Source of the DNA: Helichrysum umbraculigerum
Taxonomy: Eukaryota > Streptophyta > Magnoliopsida > Asterales > Asteraceae
Direction: 5' to 3'
Assembly (NCBI GenBank): GCA_949592205.1
Contig: CATIUR010000001.1
Coordinates: 18,119,501 to 18,183,500 of the forward strand
Length of the DNA stretch: 64,000 nucleotides
The notes below the pieces were generated by a model. It searched no databases, was not told the origin of the DNA, and saw only the letters and a program-made list of their open reading frames with translations. Made by a program: the position numbers and the translations under genes. Position 1 is the stretch's first letter, and every line of letters starts with the position of its first letter. Positions 33,086 through 45,369 of the stretch are shown here, piece by piece.

Positions 33086-36000
33086 ATGCCGCCAAAGACA
33101 AGACCATACACAGATGCCCAGATTACCTCCCTTATAACCCAGGCTGTTACTGAAGCCTTGGCTCGGAATACTCCACCAAGTTCCACGAGGAACAGCGATG
33201 CCGCTGAAACCCCTGCTGCTAAACCTTGTTCTTACAAGGACTTCCAGAACTGCAAACCCCTAAACTTTGCAGGTACTGAGGGAGCTATCGGTCTAGTACG
33301 CTGGATCGAGAAAGTTGAGTCTGTATTTCTGATCTGCAACTGTGCGGAGGGAGACAAAGTTAAGTTCTCCGTTAGTACTTTTACTGACACCGCACTCACC
33401 TGGTGGAACACATATGCCCAGACTGTGGGTGTTGCTAATGCTTACAAACTCCCGTGGGAGGAGTTGAAGAAGATGTTGAGGGGCGAGTATTGCCCCAGGG
33501 ATGAATTGAAACAACTAGAAGTGGAATTCTGGAACCACAAGATGCAGGGTGATGACATCACCGGATACACAAACCGTTTCCACCAACTGGCACTTCTGTG
33601 CCCCACCATGGTCGATCCTGAGTGCAAGAGGATCGAGAAATTTGTTGATGGTCTTCCTGAGAGACTCCAAGACCTGGTAACTACTTCCAAACCGGGTACT
33701 ATTCAGAGCGCCATCCGTATGGCCCATGAACTAACGGCAAATTCTGTCCGCCGTGGCACAACTTCAACCCCATCTACAAACAACAAACGCAAGTGGGAAG
33801 GAAACCCCAACTCATCCAACCAAACCTCCAACAAAAAGCCTGAGTACATTAAGGCTTATTCATCTGGAACTTCGGAGAAGAAAGGGTACAGCGGGAGCAG
33901 ACCCTACTGTCCCAAATGCAACCGCCACCATGACGGTTCTTGCCCTTGCTCCAACTGCAAACGGTTCGGGCATCTAGCCAAGGATTGCCGAACGAACATT
34001 CCTACTACCAACACCAATGCACCAAAGGCCTGCTTTGGGTGCGGAAATACAGGGCATTTCAAGAAAGATTGCCCAAAGCTGAAAAACAACAACAACAACC
34101 CTGCTCGCGGCAGATCATTCGTTATCAAGGCTGGGGAAGCTAGACAAGACCCGAACGTCGTGACGGGTACGTTCCTTCTCAACGACCTTACTGCTTCTGT
34201 GTTATTTGATACCGGTGCCGATAGAAGCTTCATTTCTGAGAAGTTTAGCCCTTTACTTGATATTACTCCCACTGCCTTAGATGCTAAATACATTGTAGAA
34301 TTAGCTAACGGCAAACTGATTGAGACTGATAGCATCATACACAACTGTACACTTAACCTCACGAACGAAACGTTTCCCATTGATTTAATCCCTGTCGAGA
34401 TCGGTAGCTTCGATATTATTGTCGGTATGGATTGGTAGTCCAAGCACCGAGCTGAAATCATCTGTCATGACAAACTCGTTCGCATACCTCTTGTCTCCGG
34501 TGGAACCTTAGTCCTACAAGGGGAGTCCGGCAGACGGAATCTGAATATTGTATCCTGTCTGAAAACTAGAAATTATTACGAAAAGGGTATCAAGCCATCC
34601 TCGCACATGTAACGGAGAAGAAGTCAGAGGAGAAGCGACTTGAGGATGTTCCAATCGTGCGGGATTTCCCGGAAGTCTTTCCTGAAGACTTGCCCGGACT
34701 TCCGCCACCTAGACAAGTTGAATTTCAAATCGAACTTGTGCCCGGAGCTGCACCCGTGGCACGAGCCCCTTACCGTTTAGCACCATCCGAAATGCAGGAG
34801 TTGTCTAACCAACTACAGGAACTCCTGGACAGAGGATTCATTCGACCAAGTTCCTCGCCTTGGGGAGCTCCGGTCTTATTCGTGAAAAAGAAAGATGGAT
34901 CTTTCCGCATGTGTATCGATTACCGAGAGCTGAATAAGCTACCATAAAGAATCGGTATCCACTTCCTAGAATCGATGACCTATTTGACCAACTCCAGGGA
35001 TCGAGTGTTTACTCAAAGATTGATCTACGGTCGGGTTATCATCAACTCCGAGTCCGTGACAATGATATCCCAAAGACAGCTTTCCGAACTCGTTATGGGC
35101 ATTACCAATTCCAAGTGATGCCATTCGGTTTAACCAACGCACCGGCCGTATTCATGGACCTTATGAATCGGGTGTGCAAACCATATCTTGACAAATTCGT
35201 CATTGTTTTCATCGACGATATTCTGATTTACTCTCGCAACGAGCAGGAACATGCTCAACATCTGAAAACCATTCTAGGACTTCTGAAACACGAAGAGTTA
35301 TATGCCAAATTCTCTAAGTGTGAGTTCTGGATTCGAACCGTTCAATTCCTCGGGCACGTGATTGACAGCCAAGGAATTCATGTTGATCCCGCCAAGATTG
35401 AAGCAATCAAGGGCTGGGAGTCACCGACCACTCCAACCGAAGTGAGACAATTCTTAGGTCTTGCTGGTTATTACCGCCGATTCATCGAAAACTTTTCAAG
35501 AATAGCTGTTCCCCTAACCAAGCTGACTCAGAAAGATAAGAAGTTCGATTGGACTGATAAACAAGAGTCAGCCTTCTAGCTATTGAAAAACAAACTTTGC
35601 AGTGCACCAATCTTGTCCTTACCCGAAGGCACCGACGATTTCGTAGTTTACTGCGACGCCTCACACCAAGGACTTGGTTGTGTGCTAATGCAACGGGAAA
35701 AAGTCATTGCCTATGCCTCACGACAACTGAAAATCCACGAGAAAAACTATACGACCCACGACCTTGAGTTAGGTGCTGTGGTCTTCGCATTGAAAATCTG
35801 GAGACATTATCTCTACGGTACGAAAAGCACTATCTTTACCGATCACAAAAGTCTCCAACACATATTCGATCAGAAAGATCTAAACATGAGGCAACGTCGT
35901 TGGGTCGAGTTACTTAGTGACTACGACTGCGAGATCAAATACCATCCGGGCAAGGCTAACGTAGTTGCCGATGCCTTAAGCCGAAAAGAACGAGTGAAAC

Positions 36001-37496
36001 CCCTTCGAGTCCGAGCACTTTCTATGACAATTCGTAACGAGCTTCCTGCTCAAATCCTTACCGCTCAACTCGAAGCAATCAACGATGAAAACTTGAAAAA
36101 TGAAGCCTTGCGAGGCTTGGATAAACAATTCGAAATCAAACCCGATGGAACTCGATACTTCTCTAACCGGGTGTGGTTACCCAAATTCGGAAACTTGCGA
36201 GATTTGGTGATGGCTGAAGCTCACAAATCTCGATACTCTATACATCCTGGTTCTGACAAGATGTATCACGACGTCAAAGGGTTGTATTGGTGGCCTAACA
36301 TGAAAGCTGACATCGCCTTGTACGTCAGTAAATGCCTAACCTGTTCCAAAGTCAAGGCCGAACACCAAAGACCCTCGGGGTTGCTCCAACAACCTGAAAT
36401 TCCTCAATGGAAATGGGAACAGATTTCCATGGACTTCATTACCAAACTACCGAAAACTTCGAGTGGTTGCGATACCATTTGGGTGATCGTGGACCGTCTC
36501 ACGAAATCTGCTCATTTCCTGGCCATCAAGGAAACCGACAAGATGGAGCGTCTGACTCGCATCTATGTCAAAGAAATCATCTCGCGACATGGTGTACCTA
36601 TCTCGATCATCTCGGATAGGGACAGCCGTTTTACTTCTAACTTTTGGCAATCACTACAGAAATCTCTTGGTACTCGTCTGGATATGAGTACTGCTTATCA
36701 CCCGCAAACAGATGGCCAAAGCGAGCGAACTATTCAAACACTGGAGGATATGTTACGAGCCTGCGTAGTTGACTTCGGTACTTCTTGGGAAAATCACTTA
36801 CCGTTGTGCGAATTCTCGTACAATAACAGTTACCATACCAGCATAAAGGCTGCACCCTTCGAGGCACTTTACGGGCGTAAGTGCCGATCACCTGTCTGTT
36901 GGACTGAGTTAGGAGATTCCCAACTCACGGGTCCAGATATTATTCATGAAACTACTGAGAAAATCATCGGTATTCAAAACCGGCTGAAAGCCGCACGTGA
37001 TCGTCAGAAAAGTTATGCTGACGTGAGACGCAAACACCTTGAGTTCCAGGTAGGGGACAAGGTACTTCTCAAAGTGGCACCGTGGAAGGGTGTCATTCGA
37101 TTCGGAAAGCGAGGCAAACTAAATCCTAGATACATCGGACCGTTCGAAATCCTTGAAAGGATTGGTCCAGTGGCATACCGCCTGCAACTTCCTACTGAAC
37201 TTAGCAGCGTTCACAACACATTCCACATTTCTAACCTGAAGAAATGTCTGTCTGACGAGACACTGAATTTACCGCTCGACGAAATCCAAATCGATGATAA
37301 ACTTCATTTTGTCGAGGAACCTATGGAAATCATGGACCGAGAGGTCAAGCAATTGAAACAGAGTCGTATTTCCATTGTAAAAGTCAGGTGGAATTCTAGG
37401 CGTGGCCCGGAGTTCACCTGGGAACGGGAAGACAAAATGCGACAGAAATACCCACATCTCTTCCCAGATAACGCACCGTCCGTGCACTCGAGCTAA
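33086..37496 (+). pseudogene. gag-pol of element C unit 2 (two amber stops, two frameshifts)
   Basis: Same layout as unit 1. Defects: TAG at 34436-34438 (the Leu after GMDW at the end of protease), a one-base deletion near 34576 relative to unit 1, another near 34941 inside the RT motif region ELNKL, and TAG at 35577-35579. The last is the amber shared with unit 1. The Gln stop and RT deletion of unit 1 are absent here. From 35580 the frame is open to TAA (37494-37496), covering RNase H, integrase and chromodomain-like tail. RNase H keeps ADALSRKER where unit 1 has ADAVSRKER, and the integrase has VDRLTKSAHF where unit 1 has VDHLTKSAHF. Confidence 0.95.
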
Positions 37497-37516
37497 TTTC
37501 GGGACGAAATTTCTTT

Positions 37517-37529
37517 AACAAGGGGAGAA
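37517..37529 (+). other. Polypurine tract, unit 2 of element C
   Basis: AACAAGGGGAGAA directly before LTR 3. Confidence 0.88.
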
Positions 37530-40068
37530 TGTAACACCTGCCTAATTAGGATATTAATTATGCCTAATTGTTTGTAACTAGTTGTAATTAGTATGTAATA
37601 TGACTAATTACAGGCTCTAATTGTATATATATATATAAGGTGATTTATATATATATGAGTGTACTTATGCGATTTGGATGAATCGTACGAATTAACCGGA
37701 CGGAGTCCGACACAGTTATTTGGACGTTGGTGACAGAAATTAACTTAAATAATGAGAACGTATTTTTGTTATATAAAATACGCAACTGAACGGACATTAT
37801 TTACATATTATCACGACGACATTTTAAATAATACAACAAAACGTAATAAACACGACTTAAACACAAAATACATAATTCATTTAAAGATTTGACAAAATAA
37901 TTCGATAAAATTTATTTAACAAAACTTGTAATTAAAAATGGATAATTAATGTGAAAAATAAATATTTAACGTTTAAATGACGGAGAAAACGAACACCGCA
38001 CGGAGCCCGATCGCGGGGACTGAAAAATGGGAGGATAAACCTCCCCATTTTCCTTTTTCTTTCTCATTCTCCACTTCCCTCTTCTCTCTCTTTCTTTCTT
38101 TCTCTCTAAAAAGAAAACCCACCATCACCATTCAAAATTGCATAATACTACCACTAAACCCACTCGGATTTCCTCGCCCCTTGGGAATAAAAGCACCACC
38201 GCAACACGATCTACCATCCTATCTTTTTGGATTTTCAATCCGACACTTTGTAAGTTTCCGACAAATCCCGACATCTCTCGTTTTTGATCATTTTTACTTG
38301 TTTATGGTTTATAATGGCTTGTTATGTCCATTTTTGGGTTGGGTAAAAGATTTGGACCCAACGGAAACCGGGAAACTCGTTTTCGACTAAATTTCCGGCC
38401 ATCAGACCGCAACGTCGCACCTGGCCAGGGGCCTCTGCGACGTCGCGACCTACGTCGCACAAAAATCTCAACGTCGCACTAGCGACGCAGCCCATTACGT
38501 CGCATTAACTTGCGGATGTCGCACGTAGCGACGTAGACTTTAACGTCGCAAACCGAACTAACGTCGCACTTAGCGACGCAACACCCTACGTCGCATTGAA
38601 TTGCGAAGGTCGCATAATGCGACGCACACGTCCACGTCGCACCTTACGTCGCTTGCGACGTCGCACCCAACGTCGCATAAAACAGAACCCTGAAAACTCA
38701 GATTTTACTAAGTGTCGGAACCAGGATTTTACCACCTAATTTTACTCCAAATCCAGATTTCTGATACGTTTTCACTAAAGGAAAGTGGTAGGAATAAAAA
38801 TTTTCCAAGCTGACCTGGCAGCTCGACCCCAGCCAGGGGCTCTGCCCCTTGGACCCCGCTACCAGGGGCGCTGCCCCCGGACCCCCGTGTTTAGATGTCG
38901 TAAATACTTTTCACACTAAGTGTCGAACACTTACAAATAACGAAACCTGATTCAACGATACATATAATGATAACACTTTGAATCCTTATTACAAACCGTC
39001 ACCAACGGGCCATACTTGTTTTCAAACTACAAACGGATTACTAAACAAACACTTGGACATAACGAGTTGTGTAGACAACTAGACTAGATGGTCTTGCGAG
39101 ACATCTACTTACTTGACTTTATATGTTTAGGCATTTAAAGGTTACGGGTTCGGAGAACCTACTCACTACTTACTGAATTCCACCGCTTACTACTCGACTC
39201 AGGTGAGTCTTACGGCCCCACTTTTACTGTTTTATCTTATTGGGGGAGAAACATGCAACTGCTTTTCTTTAAACACAAGTACTAGAACTGTTTACTATAC
39301 CAAACGGAATTGCATGAGTTTACTTACAAACAGAAGTCTCTCCATCATATATCGTTAGTTATGGACTTAAGCGCGAACACTAGTTAATGGATCCATTAGG
39401 GAAATGACCCTCCCCACCCGGGGCAGTAGCGCTGCCACGTACTGATTTACACGTAGAAACGGGTGACTACTTATTCGTTACTGATGCTTGCTCAATTACG
39501 AGCATGTCACGGGAGCAAACTTAATACTTACGGGTTAAGCTTCGATTATGAGCCTCATGGCAACGGTATAAACTTATTTAATTACATTTGCTGGATTGCA
39601 AATACTGGTTTTACGATTGCTGGATTGCAATTGCTGATTTTACGCCTACGGACATTACTAATGAAATCTCGTGTTCAAAGCTGATATTACTTACAAACCT
39701 GTGAGATTCACCAACCTTTTGGTTGACACTTTTTAGCATGTTTTCTCAGGTACCCGGATGGAGTAGGATTACTCCGGGATTTAGCTAGAGTCGCATGATT
39801 TCAACACAACTGCATTAACGGAGATTCTTAGCATTATCTTTTGTATATTACGATTATGTAATAGAATCTCCCGCTATACGCGTGGACTCTAGGGGAAACT
39901 ACATTTTGTATACGAAAACACTAAGTTTTCAAACATTATACCTATGGAATGTAACTAATTTACAAACGTTGCATATAGATGTCGTTTGCTTTATCTTTGT
40001 GCTGTGATATTTGATTAGTAACACCCCAAACTATGCTTCCGCAAATCATCAAATTTGGGGGTGTTACA
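37530..40068 (+). repeat. LTR 3 of element C
   Basis: Ends in GGGGGTGTTACA at 40068, followed by the right AGGTA target copy. About five differences from LTR 2 by eye. Confidence 0.95.
38411..38678. repeat. ACGTCGC/GCGACGT palindromic array, element C LTR 3
   Basis: Third copy of the array at 22218-22485. Confidence 0.9.
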
Positions 40069-40073
40069 AGGTA

Positions 40074-40290
40074 ACTGGTCCGTGTCATCAAAATCCAGGC
40101 AATGTTTTGGAATGGAAAGTGAGGTCCTAAATTCTTCTTGGGTGTCGGAAGTTTCCTTAGTGCTTGAGAAAGAAAGTGAAAAGAAATCAGATCATAGCTC
40201 TTTTTCTAAGTAGTTAAAGAACTCCGTATCATCCATTGCCTTAAATTCATCCTTTGAAATGAGGCAAGAAGTGGGTTTTCGAGTTGTCAT
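40074..40290 (-). pseudogene. Unknown ORF of the Asp-primed element, upstream part
   Basis: N-terminal part of the ORF continued at 21337-20145. Start ATG 40288-40290 (MTTRKPTSCLISKDEFKAMD), 155 bp downstream of the tRNA-Asp primer-binding site. A TGA at codon 33 (after YLEKEL) interrupts it, again explainable as CGA to TGA; beyond it the same frame stays open to the insertion point. I find no known motif. The very short leader suggests this is the first ORF of the element, ahead of any gag; extra first ORFs are known in some Tat/Ogre-type plant elements, but I cannot claim homology. Confidence 0.72.
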
Positions 40291-40444
40291 TTTTTAAACT
40301 AATATTATCCTAATTAACTAATACTAAATTAACAGTAAACTAAAACTACTTAAATTAACTTTCGAAAGATTTCTAAGAAGATTTCAATCGGAAGGATCTC
40401 ATAAATACTACTACTTAAGGTGGTTTTAAATCTACGTTTGTGAT
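40291..40444 (-). other. Short leader between tRNA-Asp PBS and unknown ORF
   Basis: AT-rich, 154 bp, no ORF. Confidence 0.6.
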
Positions 40445-40462
40445 TCCCCGGCAGCGGCGCCA
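40445..40462 (-). other. Primer-binding site, tRNA-Asp type
   Basis: The plus strand reads TCCCCGGCAGCGGCGCCA, one mismatch from the 3' end of plant tRNA-Asp (known from general tRNA sequence). So the minus strand is a PBS of the kind used by Athila-like and related non-chromovirus gypsy elements. It is not a tRNA gene: only the terminal 18 bases are present. Confidence 0.85.
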
Positions 40463-40468
40463 AAAACT

Positions 40469-42990
40469 TGTTGTGCTCACACCGTGTCGTTGTTTTTCAA
40501 ATGATGATGCGAGCGCAGCAGGGGTTTTAAATTTATATTTTGCGGGGCTTAAATTAACCGTACTACCTACTCTGATTAGTAAGCGGTAAGTATAACCTAA
40601 GATCGTTCTATGAATCCAAACGTGTGGGCGATTAAAATTGACACTTTCGGTAGGGAAGTATTTAGGATGGAACAAAGTAGGTAGGTTTGGGATTTAAAGA
40701 CAGATAATTAAAATGCAGGAAAGTAAATTGCAGGAAAATAAAGTACAGGAAAAGCAGATAAAGATAAAGATGTGATTTCTGAAATTTCGATAATTAATAT
40801 TTCAGGATGACAGAACAGATAGGGTGAATACTTAATGTGGCAGTTAAACTACTAGGCGTAAACTCTAGAACCCTACCAACTCAATTTTCCCATTGGCGTG
40901 TCACTTGGAACTAGGTTATCGTGATTCTGATCGGAGCAATATGCAAACTTCCAATACTCATCTAGTTGAAAGATGAGCAACCTATTTTGGTTTTATACCG
41001 AGGTGCATGAATCAGTAGCGTATCGTCTCATAGGTCCGACCGTTCTTAACCCCTAAGGTAGTTTACTACTTTATTAGCACGCAGATTAATAACTTTGTAT
41101 GTTTGGACCGTCGATTGTGTAAGGCTTAGTGTTTTAAGGATTCTAGGTCACTAGGACTTTACTCTTATTCCTAAGTCTTGTTTTTGCTCTATTAAGCTCT
41201 AATTGCTTCGACTTATGGTTTAAGTTCTCCTTTTCAAACAGTTATACATCTCCAGATTATTCACAGTTTGTTGAAACATGTTTGATATGAGGACCATGCC
41301 TTTCAATAATAGACAGTGTACTTTACAGGAGATTTCCATGACTTCTTATATCCAACACGCGGTCAAGAGTAATTGACAATGAAAGTGACACTCTATCTAA
41401 TTAAATGTAAAGCAGTGCAGAAATGTAAACCTAATATATACAACGAGTGGTTTCATTGTGTCTTACTTATTGCATGTCATGGGCACAGATAACTACTTAC
41501 CATAATTAAGGTTGATCAGGTCCTAATTACTAGGTTGCAGTCACGTGGATAACTGGAAAGGGTACTCCATAAATTAAACTTAAATTCATAAGGTCTTAAC
41601 GGTACAAGGATTATTATCTCCTAGTTTATCTGAACGTGTTTTACGAACATTATTTTATAATGCATTGACTCTCGTAGGATACACCAGTTAGTTGTGTAGT
41701 TGTATTGTCCTTACGGAGTTCCAACTTTTAAACCAGAGCTGATTCCAATGATATAACTACCTTCGGTCGTTTACCGGCTTCCGTACGTTTGTACTTTGCC
41801 TAAGGCATTTCCAGCACTATACCGAATAAACATTTGAATAGGGGCCGTTATATCATTTTACGATTATCGTGCACTGATTATGTAATGACATCCTTACTTA
41901 TAATTATCTACATCATCAGCAATCACAATAATAAACTACTCGCAATTCATGGCAACAAATAAATCACATACCAGGCAATAATACATATTCAAAATATGAA
42001 ATGAGACAAGTATAATAAAAGTTTAGATATCACCCGGAATTAAATGCGTAGCAGCGTATTATTATAATTGACAAACTCTTTCGCTCGTACAAAGATTGAT
42101 CTCCGAATCTCTAGCGTTCACCCTAGCTTCTATATTAGTCCGTAGACTAATTACAATAATCCTAGAATGAGAAAGACTAAAAGACTACAAGAGATTTTCT
42201 AGTGAGAAAGTAAGAAAGAAAGAGTTTTTCCAAAGTATGGAAGGTGTGTTTTGCAAATGAACTAAAGCCCCATATTTATAGGTGAGTTTTGGCTCACATT
42301 AGCATCAAGGGGTGCACATTAGCGTAACGTGGGTAAAAAGGTGCACCAGGTACTGTACAATGCGGAAAGGTGGTGCACCGGGTACTGTACAACGCGGAAA
42401 GTAGGCGCACCAGGTACGGGAATTAGCCAAAAAAAGAAACCGGGGCGGTGGACAGCAGGCCGGCACTGCCCACCAGTAGGCCGGTGGCGGTTGGTGGTAG
42501 GTCGGCGGCGGCTGGCTGCTGCCCGCCCCGTTTCGCCGTCTTTTGCTTCGTTTCTTGATTCGTGCGTGTTTTCTTCGTTATGCGCCCGTTTGAGTCGATT
42601 CTTTTTTTGTTGGATTCGTAATTCAAAAACAAAGATTTTGACATAAGATAGCCCCTGGGATGAGGTCCCTAACTCCCGATATCGCATACGAATCATTTGG
42701 ATCTTCCGACGGGCGTAGAATCTTCATTCTTTATCCGTTTTAGTTGATTCTTCTTCTGTTGGATTCGTATTTTGAAAAAAAACATCTTGGATAGAATGGA
42801 TGTTGGTGGAGGGCACTTTAGTCTTGAAATCTCATTTTGGTGCCTTTGAATCTTCAAACGTGTGTGGAATCTTCATTTTACATCCGTTTTGATTGATTTT
42901 TCTCGTGCAACCTTGTTTTTACCATCTTGGCATAATGTTATTGATTTGTGCTATATTTTAGTTAAAATGCCAAGAATCGTTCCAGAATGA
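40469..42990 (-). repeat. LTR of the Asp-primed (Athila-like) element; outer edge uncertain
   Basis: Starts TGTTGTGCTCAC six bases beyond the PBS. In element sense a TATA-like CCTATAAATATGG lies near 42285-42273. Three copies of a 33-bp repeat (GTACTGTACAAYGCGGAAAG type) lie at about 42340-42418, in the presumed promoter-upstream region, followed by a GC-rich stretch (42430-42530). No long ORF is credible. The right edge is lost in a junction with a Tekay LTR remnant, so 42990 is an estimate. Confidence 0.6.
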
Positions 42991-42999
42991 GAGAGATAT

Positions 43000-43918
43000 C
43001 GGTAGTAAAAACATGACTTTTTACGCGATATTAGGTGGCCAATGGTGGATGATGGTGGTGGTCTTGGGGCTGATCAAAATCGCAGGGGAGAGAGGGAGAG
43101 AGATTAGAGAGAGTTGAGTGGAGAGTTTGGAAGTGTGGAGTGGTGAATGAGGGAGTATGGGGGTTAGAGTGTGTAAGTCATCAAAGGGAAAGGGAGGGAA
43201 AAGGGTATGGGGGAGATTTCAGCAGAAATCTTGTGGGTCCCACCCCCACATGGTGTGTCAAATTATCTCCTAAAGTTACGTTAAGTCTCGTGTTCGTTTA
43301 CCCGTTCGTTTTGCGTTTTAATTAATCGTATAACGCTTTATTTAATACGTTTTGTTAACGATTTAAAAAAAATAATATCTTCAATGTAAGTTTTACTCAA
43401 ATAACATATTTTAAGTTACTAAAATAATATTTGAGTTTTCGTTTGGTCATTGGTCGCGAATCGTGTGTTCATTCTGAGTGTGTAACGTTTTTAAATGTCA
43501 TAACCGTACGCGTATAATCGCGATATTTTTTGCCGAAGTATTTTATCGAAAATACTTATTATGAAGTTATAAAAATATAACTTAAGTTTATTTCGCGTGC
43601 CGGGCGTGTTTCTTGTATTTTCGTCGCGTAAGTTACGTTTTATCAAGAACATATAATGTGTAACATATTTTCGTAATATATTAAGGTAAATAATGTTTGT
43701 TTGGTTAAATCCACATTATTTTAACATTTTATCACCAACGTCCATATAAATCAGTGTCGGACCTCGTCCGGTTCATAAGTGTACGATTTAAACAAATCGT
43801 ATAAACGTGTATGTAATTACACAAAAAGGTTACGTATATTTAGATTAATATAATACTAAATACACATAATTACAAGTAATTAGGTACTAATTAAAGTCTT
43901 AATTGGGCGGGTGTCACA
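43000..43918 (-). repeat. Truncated Tekay-type LTR remnant
   Basis: The end GGGTGTCACA (43909-43918) and the block CACCAACGTCC...CGATTTAAACAAATCG (about 43732-43800) match the outer end of the element A LTR (7260-7472), and the GA/CT-rich leader (43080-43200) is in the same relative place. The PBS-side half is missing. The left edge is approximate. Confidence 0.6.
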
Positions 43919-44148
43919 CCCCAGCTTTAAATCAACTTTTCTAAGTAAAATTGTGACCTTGTTATATTCAATAGGCTGCTCGAGACGATATTCAAATAAT
44001 AGACTAATTGTCTAATTGTCAGTTAAAAACATAGGACTAATATAAATAAAGAAAAATGATCCGAGTTACATAACAATCAATTGAAATTATTCCAAAACTC
44101 TAAAAATTTATTTTCATCCATCGATGCCTGTTATCACAACAATAGTTT
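43919..44148. other. Unassigned segment
   Basis: AT-rich, no ORF, no repeat pair seen. It may belong to the old MULE that follows. Confidence 0.4.
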
Positions 44149-44157
44149 TTATCAAAA

Positions 44158-44480
44158 GGGTTAATACACAAATAGGTCACTGTACTTTGCGAAAATGTTC
44201 ATCTGGGTTACTAAACTTTAAAAATGTTCAATTTCATACTGTACTTGTAAAAAGTGTTCAATTAGGTTACTAAACTTTTGACATATTTCAATTAGGTTAC
44301 TGTACTTGTAAAAATGTACTTAACAATGTGCAATTGGGTCACTAAACTTTTAACCAAAATTTAGCAAAAATAGGCGGGGTGACACTTTTTGAAAGTACAT
44401 TATGAAATTGGACATTTTTAAAGTTTAGTAACCCCATGAACATTTTCGCAAACTATAGTGACCTATTTGTGTATTAACTC
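44158..44480. mobile_element. MULE-type MITE, 323 bp, with 9-bp TSD
   Basis: Terminal inverted repeats of about 80 bp beginning GGGTTAATACACAAATAGG on the left and, as complement, GAGTTAATACACAAATAGG on the right. A 9-bp duplication TTATCAAAA lies at 44149-44157 and 44481-44489. No coding capacity. A 9-bp TSD is the Mutator-like signature. Confidence 0.92.
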
Positions 44481-44489
44481 TTATCAAAA

Positions 44490-44869
44490 TTAGAAAAGCC
44501 AAAAGGATTTAGAATGTTTTGGAGGAACAAATAACTTATTAATTACCTTGGTATCAATCTATTTAGTTAACTTTTCATCTAAGCTTAAATTGACATGTTT
44601 TTTTTATTATAACCATTTCGTTAACAAATTCCATAATGGTTAGTTTTTTATTCCCTCTTTGATGTCCATTTCACTTTGTAGCCTTGTTGATTGAGAACGA
44701 CCCTTTCATTACGTTTTCCCCTAGTTGCGGTCCGTCAGTAGGTGGGGTCAAGGGTCAACGCCTTTGCGGGGTTCGGGGCAGCTTCCAAAACCTCAACGAA
44801 ATTGACCTTATTCAATGTTCCTGGAAACATGACTAGATTCAATGAATCTAGAATACAGTTTTGGAAAAC
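44490..44869. other. Unassigned flank of the MULE transposase relic
   Basis: No credible ORF. Possibly the 3' end of the old MULE on the minus strand. Confidence 0.4.
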
Positions 44870-45361
44870 TTTTTCTGCAAAAACGCTGAGTTGGTTCTCT
44901 CGTTATTCAGCATTTGATCAAACAATTTTACGCACACAAAAACACATAAATTCAAAGATGTTGTCGAAATTTTGAAAGATCCATAGTATATCTCATAGTA
45001 GATTTCGTGAACCGAGACATTGATTAGGGACAAATATTGCTTTTGGAAAGTGATCTTCATACACATTTCTAGAGTATATCCAGATTAAAATTATACTGTG
45101 TTTACACAAAATATCCCAACATTGAGCACCAGATCCCATAGGACGCCTCACATTAAAATAGATATCCATTCTGTAGAATGTAAGTTGAATACAAGCTGTG
45201 ATTAGTAAAATCGAGCACCTTTTAGTACACAATTAAAATCTTTGATAGATTTGTAGTGAGCAACCCATATCTCTTAAGATCGTCACGTGCAAGTGTTCAT
45301 TTAGCAAGTGCATGCCCTCAAGCCACTGACGATCATGTGAATTTAGCTTCCAAATTTCTTC
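44870..45361 (-). pseudogene. MULE transposase relic, C-terminal part
   Basis: On the minus strand, scattered over shifting frames, are the hallmarks of the region after the MULE transposase core: MEEIWKLN...WLEGM, then RYGLLTTNLS (usual RYG-TTN-SES motif), LKGAR and LTFYRMDIYF. Several stops and frameshifts. Upstream coding continues at 46499-46403 beyond the hAT insertion and at 59686-60330 beyond the younger MULE. So this is one old Mutator-like transposase gene cut into three. Recognition is by family pattern, no search was run. Confidence 0.7.
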
Positions 45362-45369
45362 CATGATAG

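Larger units (their letters stand above)
21338..40068 (+). mobile_element. Element C: tandem (dimeric) Tekay-type retrotransposon, three LTRs and two internal regions
   Basis: LTRs at 21338-23875, 29434-31972 and 37530-40068 (2,538-2,539 bp) enclose internal regions 23876-29433 and 31973-37529. The whole 18,731 bp is flanked by one 5-bp target duplication, AGGTA (21333-21337 and 40069-40073), and there is no duplication around the middle LTR. This is what unequal recombination between the two LTRs of one inserted element gives. Each unit has PBS, extra ORF, gag-pol and PPT. Both share one amber codon and each adds private defects, so no unit encodes an intact polyprotein. Confidence 0.96.

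Noticed and set aside
40445..40462. Possible tRNA-Asp gene
   Set aside because: Only the 3' terminal 18 bases are present, beside an LTR end: a primer-binding site.
42319..42696. Overlapping frames on both strands near 42.3-42.7 kb
   Set aside because: GC-rich upstream part of an LTR; no similarity to any protein I know.
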